Notes under the pieces: model-generated
Seen by the model: only the letters and a program-made list of their open reading frames with translations
Database searches by the model: none
Told to the model about the DNA's origin: nothing
Part shown: positions 1 through 6,296 of the stretch, piece by piece
How the letters are laid out: each line of letters begins with the position of its first letter
How positions within the stretch are numbered: the stretch's first letter is position 1
NCBI GenBank assembly: GCA_023435505.1
Contig: JAEYRR010000183.1
Location: 1 to 9,027, forward strand
Reading direction: 5' to 3'
Length of the DNA: 9,027 nt
Source of the DNA: Bacillota bacterium
GTDB taxonomy: Bacteria; Bacillota; Clostridia; Lachnospirales; Lachnospiraceae
Translations under genes and position numbers: made by a program

Positions 1-139
1 ACTGGGTGCCAAAGAAGAGGATATTCCGGTTCTTTTAGAAACCTTTGGTATAGGCGAGGGCAAGACAGGAGGATTTGTTCACCTGGATAAGTCTGCTTGC
101 GAGGCCATTTACCAGTTAGCAGTAAAAGCCCAATTATAA
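1..139 (+). CDS. C-terminal end of a probable iron-containing alcohol dehydrogenase (partial)
   Basis: An open frame enters from the left edge (first full codon at 2) and ends at TAA 137-139, giving 45 residues of a C-terminus. The tail has the pattern of the BdhA/butanol-dehydrogenase branch of the group III Fe-ADH family: a 'LGAKEEDI' segment, then 'GGFVHLD', then a final helix 'EAIYQLAVKAQL'. Such enzymes reduce aldehydes to alcohols with NAD(P)H in the cytoplasm. No cofactor or metal-binding motif falls inside the window, so the family call rests on tail resemblance alone and is tentative. The gene ends 24 bp before a strong hairpin terminator and converges on the minus-strand dehydrogenase. 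Confidence 0.5.
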   Translation, partial: LGAKEEDIPVLLETFGIGEGKTGGFVHLDKSACEAIYQLAVKAQL

Positions 140-163
140 GATATCAAATAATCTAAATATAAG

Positions 164-201
164 AACGCAGGAGAAACCACTTTGGCTCTCCTGCGTTTTT
201 T
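164..201. terminator. Bidirectional intrinsic terminator between convergent genes
   Basis: A perfect 11-bp stem pairs 164-174 (aacgcaggaga) with 187-197 (tctcctgcgtt) across a 12-nt loop. On the plus strand a run of six T follows (196-201). On the minus strand the stem is followed by T residues interrupted by C and A (complement of the A-rich 155-165). It lies between the two convergent stop codons (139 and 212) and probably serves both genes, best in the plus direction. Confidence 0.85.
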
Positions 202-211
202 ATATAGCAAA

Positions 212-943
212 TTATATCCACCCACCATCTAGCTGTATCACCTGTCCGGTCAGATACTGATTTCCCGTGCAGAGATCATAAACCAGTTCGGCGACTTCCT
301 CTGGTCTACCCATACGTCCTGCAGGAATTTCCTCCTCCAGGGTAAGGCGGTCTTCGGGACTTAAAAATTGATTCATGTCTGTATCGATGGCACCGCAGGC
401 AATGGCATTTACCTGAATGTTACTTGGAGCCACTTCCTTGGCAAGAGCTTTCGTCATGGCATTTAGGCCACCTTTGGTTGCGGAATATGCCACTTCCATG
501 GAAGCTCCACAGACACCCCAGACAGAGGAAATATTAATGATTTTCCCGGCTTTTTTATGGATCATATGGGGAAGGGCCAGTCTCGAACAGTAGAAAGGAG
601 CAGACAGGTTGGTCGCCAAAAGCTTCTGCCACTGGTCAACAGAGGTTTCTGTAAGCAACTCCACATAGGAGATACCAGCATTGTTGATTAAGATATCTAC
701 TCCATTAAAAAAGGAGTCAGCCTCCGTAAACAACTTTTCCAGACTCTCATAGTCTGTCACATCACATTGAAGAGCTATACAGCGGGCACCGGCTGTCTCT
801 GCCTCCTTCTTTAAGCTTAAAAGGGAATCTATATTAGTCTTGCAGGTTATTACAAGATTGAAATTCGCACTCATAAAGCTTCGTGCAATGGCTTTTCCAA
901 TTCCTCTGGAAGCGCCTGTAATAAGTACAGTTTTTTTATTCAT
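212..943 (-). CDS. SDR-family oxidoreductase, YmfI/FabG-like
   Basis: A 243-residue classical short-chain dehydrogenase, the normal length for the family. The Rossmann glycine motif TGASRGIG is at residues 9-16 and NNAG at 87-90. The catalytic tetrad is complete: N112, S140, Y153 and K157 (YSATK). The segments around S140 (ISSVWG..GAS.EV) and after residue 180 (IDTDMNQF, EEIPAGR) resemble B. subtilis YmfI, the reductase acting on 5-aminopentanone-modified elongation factor P, more than ordinary FabG; that comparison is from memory. The alternative is a 3-oxoacyl-ACP reductase or an SDR of unknown substrate; no acyl-carrier or EF-P gene is nearby to decide. The start at 943 is chosen over an in-frame ATG at 958 because a GGAGG sits 8 nt upstream of it and overlaps the 958 ATG. 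The enzyme is cytoplasmic, and the gene appears monocistronic with its own promoter. Confidence 0.88.
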   Translation of the reverse strand: MNKKTVLITGASRGIGKAIARSFMSANFNLVITCKTNIDSLLSLKKEAETAGARCIALQCDVTDYESLEKLFTEADSFFNGVDILINNAGISYVELLTETSVDQWQKLLATNLSAPFYCSRLALPHMIHKKAGKIINISSVWGVCGASMEVAYSATKGGLNAMTKALAKEVAPSNIQVNAIACGAIDTDMNQFLSPEDRLTLEEEIPAGRMGRPEEVAELVYDLCTGNQYLTGQVIQLDGGWI

Positions 944-951
944 GTTGTTTT

Positions 952-956
952 CCTCC
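952..956 (-). promoter_or_regulatory. Ribosome binding site of the SDR gene (decides the start)
   Basis: On the minus strand GGAGG lies 8 nt before the ATG at 943. Because it overlaps the upstream ATG (956-958, reading ATGGAGG), the longer start with five extra residues is very unlikely. Confidence 0.85.
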
Positions 957-986
957 ATATAAAAGGCGTTACTTTCCTTATGACGT

Positions 987-1015
987 ATTATACCCTAAAA
1001 AATCCCATATATCAA
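987..1015 (-). promoter_or_regulatory. Sigma-A type promoter of the SDR gene
   Basis: On the minus strand -35 TTGATA (1015-1010) is separated by exactly 17 bp from a consensus -10 TATAAT (992-987). Transcription would begin near 980, leaving a leader of about 37 nt before the ATG at 943. Confidence 0.8.
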
Positions 1016-1046
1016 TTTCTATCCGTAGTCCCTTACCCCCTATACC

Positions 1047-1075
1047 TTGTCATATCTATTTGATTCTGCTATACT
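1047..1075 (+). promoter_or_regulatory. Sigma-A type promoter of the LCP-like/TagA-like/YitT operon
   Basis: -35 TTGTCA (1047-1052), 17-bp spacer, -10 TATACT (1070-1075). The predicted transcription start near 1082 is only about 13 nt before the ATG at 1095, so the GGAGG sits at the very 5' end of the mRNA. The TTG of the -35 box is what a longest-ORF search would take as a start codon. This promoter lies back-to-back with the SDR promoter; the two -35 boxes are about 31 bp apart. Confidence 0.75.
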
Positions 1076-1082
1076 CTTCGTT

Positions 1083-1087
1083 GGAGG
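1083..1087 (+). promoter_or_regulatory. Ribosome binding site of the LCP-like gene (decides the start)
   Basis: GGAGG lies 7 nt before the ATG at 1095. The alternative TTG start at 1047 lies within the -35 box, upstream of the predicted transcript, so it is rejected. Confidence 0.85.
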
Positions 1088-1094
1088 TTTTTAC

Positions 1095-1907
1095 ATGAAT
1101 GGACGAAGAGTGATCAAGAAGGCAACGAGAACCTTATTTATTACAATATTTTGGATTGGTTTGTTTGTCGGAGTGGGGATAGGGACCTATCATCTAACCC
1201 TAACTTACTATAAAAGTACCGGGCAATACGCTTCATCTACTTCAGATAATGCAAACACGATTGTAAAGGCTACTACAGATGACGTTGCGGTCAATGCGAT
1301 TTTTGCTGTGGATGGGAACGATGGTAAGGTGAAACATCTTCTTTTGGAGATTTTTCATTCTAAGAAGGGAAAGTTTAATTTTTTGACCATCCCTACAGAT
1401 AGCCAGTATAACATGAGTAAGGAACTGTATGCTTCGATTAATAAGGACAATCCCAATGTTCCACAAATAATGACGTGGGAAGACCTGCCGCAGTATTTTA
1501 GCCAGATAACTACATATCAATATGCAAGTATGATATTGGAGGAAAGCTTAGGTATTCACATTAGTTTTTATACACTTATGTCGGAAACGACTTTCCAGGA
1601 CTACTTTGAAGAGGCTCAGGCTACTTCTTTAGACGGCTTTAATGACACAAGAGGGTTCACGTTAAGTGAGGCTACACGTAACCGAATGAAAGGTCTTACT
1701 ACCTCCTTACAGATGGAGAAGGAATTAGCCGTTTACTATACTAAAATCCAAAGTAATCTTAGTTTATCCAGAAGAAATATCTATTTATCAGCTTATCAGA
1801 AAGCAGATTATGAGGGGATAGGTGTTTATACTTTGTCTATAGCTAAAGATACCAAGCAGATCACCACTGAGGACAGGGCCTACTTGAGGAAGCTTGTAGA
1901 AGACTAA
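1095..1907 (+). CDS. Membrane-anchored LCP (LytR-CpsA-Psr)-like protein, catalytic motifs degenerate
   Basis: A 270-residue protein. A basic N-terminus (RRVIKKATR) precedes one membrane helix at about residues 14-38, then a long outside domain, so it is a probable type II single-pass protein. Residues about 64-175 follow the LCP fold pattern: a strand ending in VDG, a hydrophobic strand, 'KGKFNFLTIPTD' (99-102 for IPTD) where active LCP proteins have 'IPRD', and 'EESLGIHISFYTLM' matching the 'LGI.I..Y..V' strand. LCP enzymes transfer lipid-linked glycopolymers such as teichoic acids or capsule to peptidoglycan, using arginines and aspartates around the pyrophosphate. Here the IPRD arginine is Thr, and the aspartate expected in the 'sDt' position of the preceding strand is absent. 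The protein therefore looks like a non-catalytic or much altered relative. It is first in an operon with a TagA-like gene. The alternative is a Clostridia-specific family of unknown function with only fold similarity. Confidence 0.6.
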   Translation: MNGRRVIKKATRTLFITIFWIGLFVGVGIGTYHLTLTYYKSTGQYASSTSDNANTIVKATTDDVAVNAIFAVDGNDGKVKHLLLEIFHSKKGKFNFLTIPTDSQYNMSKELYASINKDNPNVPQIMTWEDLPQYFSQITTYQYASMILEESLGIHISFYTLMSETTFQDYFEEAQATSLDGFNDTRGFTLSEATRNRMKGLTTSLQMEKELAVYYTKIQSNLSLSRRNIYLSAYQKADYEGIGVYTLSIAKDTKQITTEDRAYLRKLVED

Positions 1908-1949
1908 CCACTAAAGTGCAGATAAAAACCAGAAAGAGGATAATAATGT

Positions 1950-2696
1950 ATGGTTAACAAAGTTAATGTAATGGGAATAGAGATCGATCATATTTCTTTT
2001 CAGACTCTAAAGAGGACTACTTCTTATTTTCTGTCCAATGAACGTCTGAACATCTATATTTTTTTGACAACTAGGCTGATTGAAGAAACGTTACAGGATC
2101 CAGAATTGGCTCAAGCATTAAAGGAAGCAGATTTACTATTACCTGGAGTACAACCGGTATGTAATCTTAGGTCACAATCCTTACCTAAGAAAAAAATGGT
2201 GAAAGGGTATGATTCGTTATTGGAACTAGTAGACAAGATGGAGAAACCACATACTATTTATCTGCTGGGGACTCAGGAAAGTGCGATTCAGAGAATGATT
2301 ACTTATGTCAGTCGTAATTTTCTGAAGCTTAAGATTGTTGGAACTTATAATCAGCAGGAGGGATGGACAGATGAGCAACTGTTGAATGTAATCAACTCTG
2401 TAAATCCTGACATAATTATTAACACAATACCGACGCCATTTGAAGGAAAATGGGTGGCCGCCTTAAGGCAGCAGATCAGTGCCAAATTGTATATTGGGCT
2501 GGTGGCTATCTTTGATACCATGGTAGCGGAGCTGAAGGATCCTCCTCTACTATTCAGAAAGCTTCATTTGTTATCTCTCTATCATAAGATAAGAGGATAC
2601 AGAATACACAGATTACTACGTTCAAGAATATTTGAACGTAAAGTAGAGCAATATAATACAAAAAAAGGTGAAAACAAGAATGGAACTACTTACTAA
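1950..2696 (+). CDS. WecG/TagA/CpsF (GT26)-like protein, probably altered or inactive active site
   Basis: A 248-residue cytoplasmic protein the size of TagA/WecG enzymes, which add ManNAc or ManNAcA to a lipid-linked sugar. Family landmarks can be followed: 'VMGIEIDHIS' at the start, a strand at residues 35-41, 'EADLLLPG' at 59-66, 'KGYDSLLELV', 'TIYLLGTQES', 'KIVGTYNQQEGW', 'PDIIINTIPTPFEGKW', 'YIGLVAIFD', and a basic C-terminal tail of the type that holds TagA at the membrane. Several signature residues differ: the usual T-x-N is T-T-R (40-42), the catalytic 'DG' after 'LLP' is missing (LLPGVQP, 64-69), 'G.PkQE.W' reads 'TPFEGKW', and 'VGgaFD' reads 'LVAIFD'. I infer a degenerate or re-purposed glycosyltransferase. 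AGAGGA at 1935-1940 gives a 9-nt spacing to this ATG. The gene lies 42 bp after the LCP-like gene and overlaps the YitT gene. Confidence 0.72.
   Translation: MVNKVNVMGIEIDHISFQTLKRTTSYFLSNERLNIYIFLTTRLIEETLQDPELAQALKEADLLLPGVQPVCNLRSQSLPKKKMVKGYDSLLELVDKMEKPHTIYLLGTQESAIQRMITYVSRNFLKLKIVGTYNQQEGWTDEQLLNVINSVNPDIIINTIPTPFEGKWVAALRQQISAKLYIGLVAIFDTMVAELKDPPLLFRKLHLLSLYHKIRGYRIHRLLRSRIFERKVEQYNTKKGENKNGTTY
2666..2670 (+). promoter_or_regulatory. Ribosome binding site of the YitT gene, inside the TagA-like gene
   Basis: AGGTG, in an A-rich context, lies 9 nt before the ATG at 2680. A GTG start at 2668 would overlap this site and has no Shine-Dalgarno sequence of its own, so 2680 is preferred. 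Confidence 0.6.
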
Positions 2697-3552
2697 ACGC
2701 CCAAGATGGCTTCAATATATTGTAATTGCATTGGGAACTACCCTTATGGCAATTGCTGTTAATGTGGTATTCGAACCAATGGATATGGTTACCGGTGGTG
2801 TATCCGGTCTTGCCATTGTGATTAAATACTGGACAGAACCACTAATTTCTGGAGGAATTCCTCTTTGGTTGTCCAATATACTGGTTAATATTCCTCTATT
2901 TATCCTTGCAGTAATCGTGTTTGGACCTAAATATATAGCCAAAACACTTTATGCTACTGTATGCTTTACAATAGCACTATATCTTGTACCAATTAGCCCT
3001 GTCCAGATAAAGGATTATTTTTTGGCCAGCATTTTTGGTGGTGTACTGATGGGAGCAGGTCTTGGCTTGGTATTTTTTTATCAGTGTACCACAGGAGGAA
3101 CAGATCTTTTTAGCTCCTTGGTTCAGAGAAAATTAAAACATTATACAGTGCCACGAATTCTAATGGTAGTGGACAGTTCTATAGTTTTGTTAGGTGCAGC
3201 TGTATTTGGGGTGAATAAAGCCTTATATGCAGTTGTTGCAGTATACCTGACTTCTAAAATCATGGATAACTTTTTAGAGGGTGTCAAATTTGCCAAATTG
3301 GTATATATCATCTCTGATCACCATGAAGAAGTTGCCCAGGTAGTTTTGCATGACATTAATCGAGGCGCTACTGGTGTTCCTGTACAAGGAATGTACTCTA
3401 GTGAGTCTAAAAATATGTTACTTTGTGTAGTATCAAAAAAAGAAATCTCTGCGATTATTGATATAGTTGCACAAATCGATCCCTCTGCTTTTGTGATAGT
3501 TAGTGATGTTAGGGAAGTTTTGGGAGAAGGATTTATAGAATATAAACAGTAA
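2680..3552 (+). CDS. YitT family membrane protein (YitT_membrane + DUF2179)
   Basis: A 290-residue integral membrane protein of typical YitT length. The N-terminal two thirds (about residues 11-200) hold five to seven hydrophobic helices and two repeat-type motifs, 'TGGVSGLA' near residue 38 and 'TTGGTDLF' near 138. The C-terminal 80 residues form a soluble DUF2179 domain, recognisable by 'NRGATGVPVQGMYS', the strand 'LLCVVSKKE' and the ending 'IDPSAFVIVSDVREVLGEGF'. The molecular role of YitT proteins is not settled. The gene overlaps the end of the TagA-like gene by 17 bp, so translational coupling is likely. It ends the operon, and no convincing hairpin terminator follows. The ATG at 2680 is chosen over the GTG at 2668 because of the ribosome binding site. 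Confidence 0.92.
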   Translation: MELLTKRPRWLQYIVIALGTTLMAIAVNVVFEPMDMVTGGVSGLAIVIKYWTEPLISGGIPLWLSNILVNIPLFILAVIVFGPKYIAKTLYATVCFTIALYLVPISPVQIKDYFLASIFGGVLMGAGLGLVFFYQCTTGGTDLFSSLVQRKLKHYTVPRILMVVDSSIVLLGAAVFGVNKALYAVVAVYLTSKIMDNFLEGVKFAKLVYIISDHHEEVAQVVLHDINRGATGVPVQGMYSSESKNMLLCVVSKKEISAIIDIVAQIDPSAFVIVSDVREVLGEGFIEYKQ

Positions 3553-3753
3553 TAGGTTAAAAAAAAAGACAAAATTTCGGTAATTATTCAGTTTTATACA
3601 TTTGATATACAAATTAAACAAATTGAAAAAAAGTAATTTGGTAAAATGAGATATAGTTTTGATAATGTATTTGATGTATTATAATGCTATGGTTTAGTAC
3701 AAATATTAATTTTTTTTATTGAAAAAGTTACATATTAGAGGAGGAAACATAGT
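3553..3753 (+). promoter_or_regulatory. AT-rich intergenic region with probable promoter of the sugar ATPase gene
   Basis: A very AT-rich 201-bp stretch with no gene. A consensus -10 TATAAT lies at 3680-3685. The best -35 is TTGATA at 3659-3664 with a short 15-bp spacer; a 17-bp spacing gives only a poor TTTTGA. Transcription would start near 3692, giving a leader of about 60 nt. A strong ribosome binding site (AGGAGG, 3739-3744) lies 9 nt before the ATG at 3754. Short AT-rich inverted repeats are present (TTTG-ATATA-CAAA at 3601-3613; CAAATT/AATTTG at 3619-3640) that could be operators but are weak. I see no catabolite-response element and no clear terminator for the YitT gene. Confidence 0.5.
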
Positions 3754-4866
3754 ATGGCGAGTGTAACACTCAAAAACATTAATAAAACTTATCCTAATGG
3801 ATTCGTTGCAGTTAAAGATTTCTGTCTTGATATCGAAGACAAAGAGTTTATCATTTTTGTAGGTCCATCCGGTTGTGGTAAGTCTACTACACTTCGTATG
3901 ATTGCAGGACTAGAAGAGATTACTTCTGGTGAATGTTGGATTGGCGACAGAATGGTTAATGCTGTAGAGCCTAAGGACAGAGATATTGCAATGGTATTCC
4001 AGAACTACGCATTGTATCCACATATGTCAGTTTATGATAACATGGCATTTGGTCTTAAATTAAGAAAGACACCAAAGGATGAGATTGACAAACTGGTACA
4101 TGAGGCTGCATAGATTCTTGATATCGATCACTTATTAGATCGTAAGCCAAAGGCTTTATCTGGTGGACAGAGACAGCGTGTTGCTATGGGACGTGCTATC
4201 GTTCGTAATCCTAAGGTATTCCTTATGGACGAGCCTTTATCCAACTTGGATGCTAAATTACGTGTTCAGATGCGTACAGAGATTTCTAAACTACATATGA
4301 GATTAGAAACAACATTCATCTATGTAACACATGATCAGACTGAGGCTATGACACTAGGAACTAGAATCGTAGTTATGAAGGATGGTTTAATCCAACAGGT
4401 AGATACTCCACAGAATCTGTATGACAAACCAAACAATTTATTTGTTGCTGGATTCATGGGATCTCCACAGATGAACTTCTTAGATTGTAAAGTTTTAAAA
4501 TCCGGATCTGATGTATTATTAATGTTTGGATCCAACAGCATTAAGGTTCCAGAAGCGAAAGCTAAGGTTCTTATTGATGGTGGATATGAAGATAAGACTG
4601 TTGTACTTGGTATCCGTCCAGAGGATATTAAGGATGAAGAGATCTTCATCAACAGCTCACCAGACAGTGTTCTTGAAGCAACTGTTAGAGTATATGAGTT
4701 ACTTGGTGCCGAAGTATTTTTATATTTCTCAGTAGAACAATTTGAGTTTACTGCACGTGTTAACCCACGTACAAATGCAAGAGTTGGTGATACTATTAAG
4801 GTAGCATTTGACTTAACCAAAATTCATATTTTTGATAAAGAGACAGAAGCTGTTATCTGTAACTAA
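3754..4866 (+). pseudogene. Sugar ABC transporter ATPase, MsmK/UgpC/MalK type, interrupted by an in-frame TAG
   Basis: Full length would be 370 residues, the usual size. Such ATPases energise sugar-uptake permeases at the inner face of the membrane. All ATPase motifs are present in one frame: Walker [10 protein letters not shown] (37-45), Q-loop Q83, signature LSGGQRQR (135-142), Walker B FLMDE (156-160), D-loop NLDA and switch H193. A MalK-type TOBE/OB regulatory domain fills about residues 235-370. Codon 120 (4111-4113) is TAG, in the helix just before ILDIDHLLDRKPKALSGG. The frame and conservation continue undisturbed on both sides, so a single substitution from CAG (Gln) or AAG (Lys) explains it. 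Termination there would leave 119 residues lacking the signature and Walker B. An internal ATG at 4186 has no ribosome binding site and would lack Walker A. No permease or binding-protein gene is adjacent, which fits the shared orphan ATPase (MsmK) arrangement. It may be a real pseudogene, a recent mutation or a sequencing error. Confidence 0.9.
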
Positions 4867-4876
4867 TATAATGACA

Positions 4877-4908
4877 AAAAGGGATATCTCGAAAGAGATA
4901 TCCCTTTT
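4877..4908 (+). terminator. Intrinsic terminator of the sugar ATPase gene
   Basis: A perfect 14-bp stem (4877-4890 with 4895-4908) is closed by a GAAA tetraloop. The stem ends in TTTT and is followed by ACTTTAC, so the T-tract is short and interrupted. It lies 10 bp after the stop codon. The A4/T4 ends make it symmetrical. Confidence 0.85.
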
Positions 4909-4950
4909 ACTTTACAGAAATTAATGAAAATCTTGGTAGATTTGTGATGC

Positions 4951-4985
4951 GGTATTTTGTCAACTGACAAAATACCAGTTTTTTT
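4951..4985 (+). terminator. Second intrinsic terminator upstream of the regulator gene
   Basis: An 11-bp perfect stem (ggtattttgtc 4951-4961 with gacaaaatacc 4966-4976) has an AACT loop and is followed by AG and seven T (4979-4985). It is a textbook terminator 42 bp downstream of the first hairpin, with no gene between. It may be a fail-safe terminator or the end of a short unannotated transcript. Confidence 0.8.
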
Positions 4986-5051
4986 GTAATATTGCATAAA
5001 AACCACGATGTGAACATTGAGTGAAACTGTAGATTCCTCTAGTTTCTTGTA

Positions 5052-5118
5052 TTTACTTTTCAAAAAAGAAATGATAAAATTATGCTATATGCTTAAATAA
5101 TAATGGATGTAGTATAAT
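5052..5118 (+). promoter_or_regulatory. Candidate promoters of the CdaR-type regulator / ftsEX gene cluster
   Basis: Two candidates. The first is TTTACT (5052-5057), 17-bp spacer, extended -10 TGATAAAAT (5072-5080), with a start near 5087. The second is a consensus -10 TATAAT (5113-5118) lacking a good -35, with a start near 5125. Either gives a leader of roughly 45-85 nt before the ATG at 5172. The rest of the gene-free stretch 4867-5171 holds the two terminators and nothing else I can recognise. Confidence 0.5.
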
Positions 5119-5155
5119 AATTCATAGAACGCAGCCTATATAAGATGAAGCCGTT

Positions 5156-5163
5156 AAAAGGAG
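5156..5163 (+). promoter_or_regulatory. Ribosome binding site of the regulator gene (decides the start)
   Basis: AAAAGGAG ends 8 nt before the ATG at 5172. The in-frame ATG at 5145 has no Shine-Dalgarno sequence and its first codons contain this site. Confidence 0.85.
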
Positions 5164-5171
5164 TGAATAAA

Positions 5172-6260
5172 ATGATATCAAATCAGATTCTTCAGAATAC
5201 CATTGAAGGACTTAAAGGAATAACAAGAATTGATATTTGTGTAATGGATACTGAGGGAAAGACGTTAGCCTCAACGATTAATAATGCAGAAGATTATGAA
5301 AGAGCAGTTCTTGCATTTGTGGAATCTCCTGCAGACAGTCAGGTAGTGCAAGGCTTTCAGTTTTTTAAGGTGTTTGATGAGCACCAGTTAGAATATGTTA
5401 TTCTTGTTAAGGGTGACAGTGATGATGTTTATATGGTAGGTAAGATCGCTGCGTTTCAGATACAAAACCTTTTAGTTGCCTATAAAGAGCGGTATGATAA
5501 AGATAACTTTATTAAGAACCTGTTATTAGATAATCTGCTTTTAGTAGATATCTACAACCGAGCTAAGAAGCTTCACATTGATACAGAGGTCAGAAGAGTT
5601 GTATTTCTCATTGAGACCAAAAATGAGAAAGATGGTAATGCGTTAGAAACAGTTCGCGGATTATTTTCCGGTAAAACCAAAGACTTTATTACGGCAGTAG
5701 ATGAGAAGAATATTATCCTGGTGAAGGAATTAAAACAGAATGAGACGTATGAAGAACTGGGCAAAACAGCCAGAGTGATTTTAGATATGTTAAATACGGA
5801 AGCGATGACCAATGCACATGTTTCCTACGGAACCATCGTCAATGAAATCAAGGATGTATCCCGTTCCTATAAGGAAGCGAAGATGGCACTAGATGTCGGA
5901 AAGATCTTCTATAGTAATCGTAACGTGGTAGCGTATAACAACCTGGGAATTGGGCGTTTGATCTACCAGCTTCCTATGCCATTATGTAAGATGTTCATCA
6001 AGGAGATCTTTGAAGGCAAATCTCCGGATGAATTCGATGAAGAAACCTTAACTACCATTAATAAGTTTTTTGAAAATAGCTTGAATGTTTCAGAAACTTC
6101 CAGGCAGTTATATATTCATCGTAATACACTGGTGTACCGTCTTGATAAGCTGCAGAAGAGTACAAATCTCGACCTTCGTGTATTTGAGGATGCCATTACC
6201 TTTAAGATTGCATTGATGGTAGTCAAATATATGAAATATATGGAGAGTCTTGATTACTAA
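5172..6260 (+). CDS. CdaR/PucR-type transcriptional regulator
   Basis: A 362-residue protein with the three-part layout of CdaR-like regulators. The N-terminal sensory domain (about 1-120) includes 'ITRIDICVMDTEGKTLAST', typical of a small-ligand or PAS/CdaR-type sensor. The central GGDEF-like CdaR domain (about 130-275) includes 'RRVVFLIET', 'KNIILVKEL' and 'SYGTIVNEIKDVSRSYKEA', the last being the usual 'S.SYkeA' helix. The C-terminal PucR helix-turn-helix (about 290-350) includes 'FFENSLNVSETSRQLYIHRNTLVYRLDKL', with the conserved HRNTL..RL recognition helix. Related proteins control sugar-diacid, purine or other catabolic genes. No catabolic operon is linked here; the neighbours are a sugar ABC ATPase upstream and ftsEX downstream, so its target may be the ATPase gene, but that is inference. 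The start is 5172 by ribosome binding site. The gap to ftsE is 36 bp with no promoter seen, so co-transcription is likely. Confidence 0.88.
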   Translation: MISNQILQNTIEGLKGITRIDICVMDTEGKTLASTINNAEDYERAVLAFVESPADSQVVQGFQFFKVFDEHQLEYVILVKGDSDDVYMVGKIAAFQIQNLLVAYKERYDKDNFIKNLLLDNLLLVDIYNRAKKLHIDTEVRRVVFLIETKNEKDGNALETVRGLFSGKTKDFITAVDEKNIILVKELKQNETYEELGKTARVILDMLNTEAMTNAHVSYGTIVNEIKDVSRSYKEAKMALDVGKIFYSNRNVVAYNNLGIGRLIYQLPMPLCKMFIKEIFEGKSPDEFDEETLTTINKFFENSLNVSETSRQLYIHRNTLVYRLDKLQKSTNLDLRVFEDAITFKIALMVVKYMKYMESLDY

Positions 6261-6296
6261 TCAGGTCGAATAAACTGCATCAGGAGAAGTGAGAGT

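Noticed and set aside
3601..3640. Short inverted repeats upstream of the sugar ATPase gene as an operator
   Set aside because: Arms of 4-6 bp in very AT-rich DNA are expected by chance; no match to a known operator such as cre.
4111..4113. TAG in the ATPase gene as a pyrrolysine or reassigned sense codon
   Set aside because: TAG serves as the ordinary stop of ftsE (7065-7067) and ftsX (7957-7959), and sugar ATPases are not known pyrrolysine proteins; a simple substitution explains it.
4335..4820. 161-residue open frame on the minus strand
   Set aside because: It is antisense to the conserved C-terminal part of the sugar ATPase, has no ribosome binding site and resembles no family; a shadow of codon use.
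4186..4866. Downstream half of the sugar ATPase as an independent gene starting at ATG 4186
   Set aside because: No ribosome binding site precedes it, and the conserved signature motif lies upstream of that ATG in the same frame.
4863..5063. 66-residue open frame on the minus strand between the ATPase and regulator genes
   Set aside because: It runs through both terminator hairpins and has no recognisable domain or promoter.
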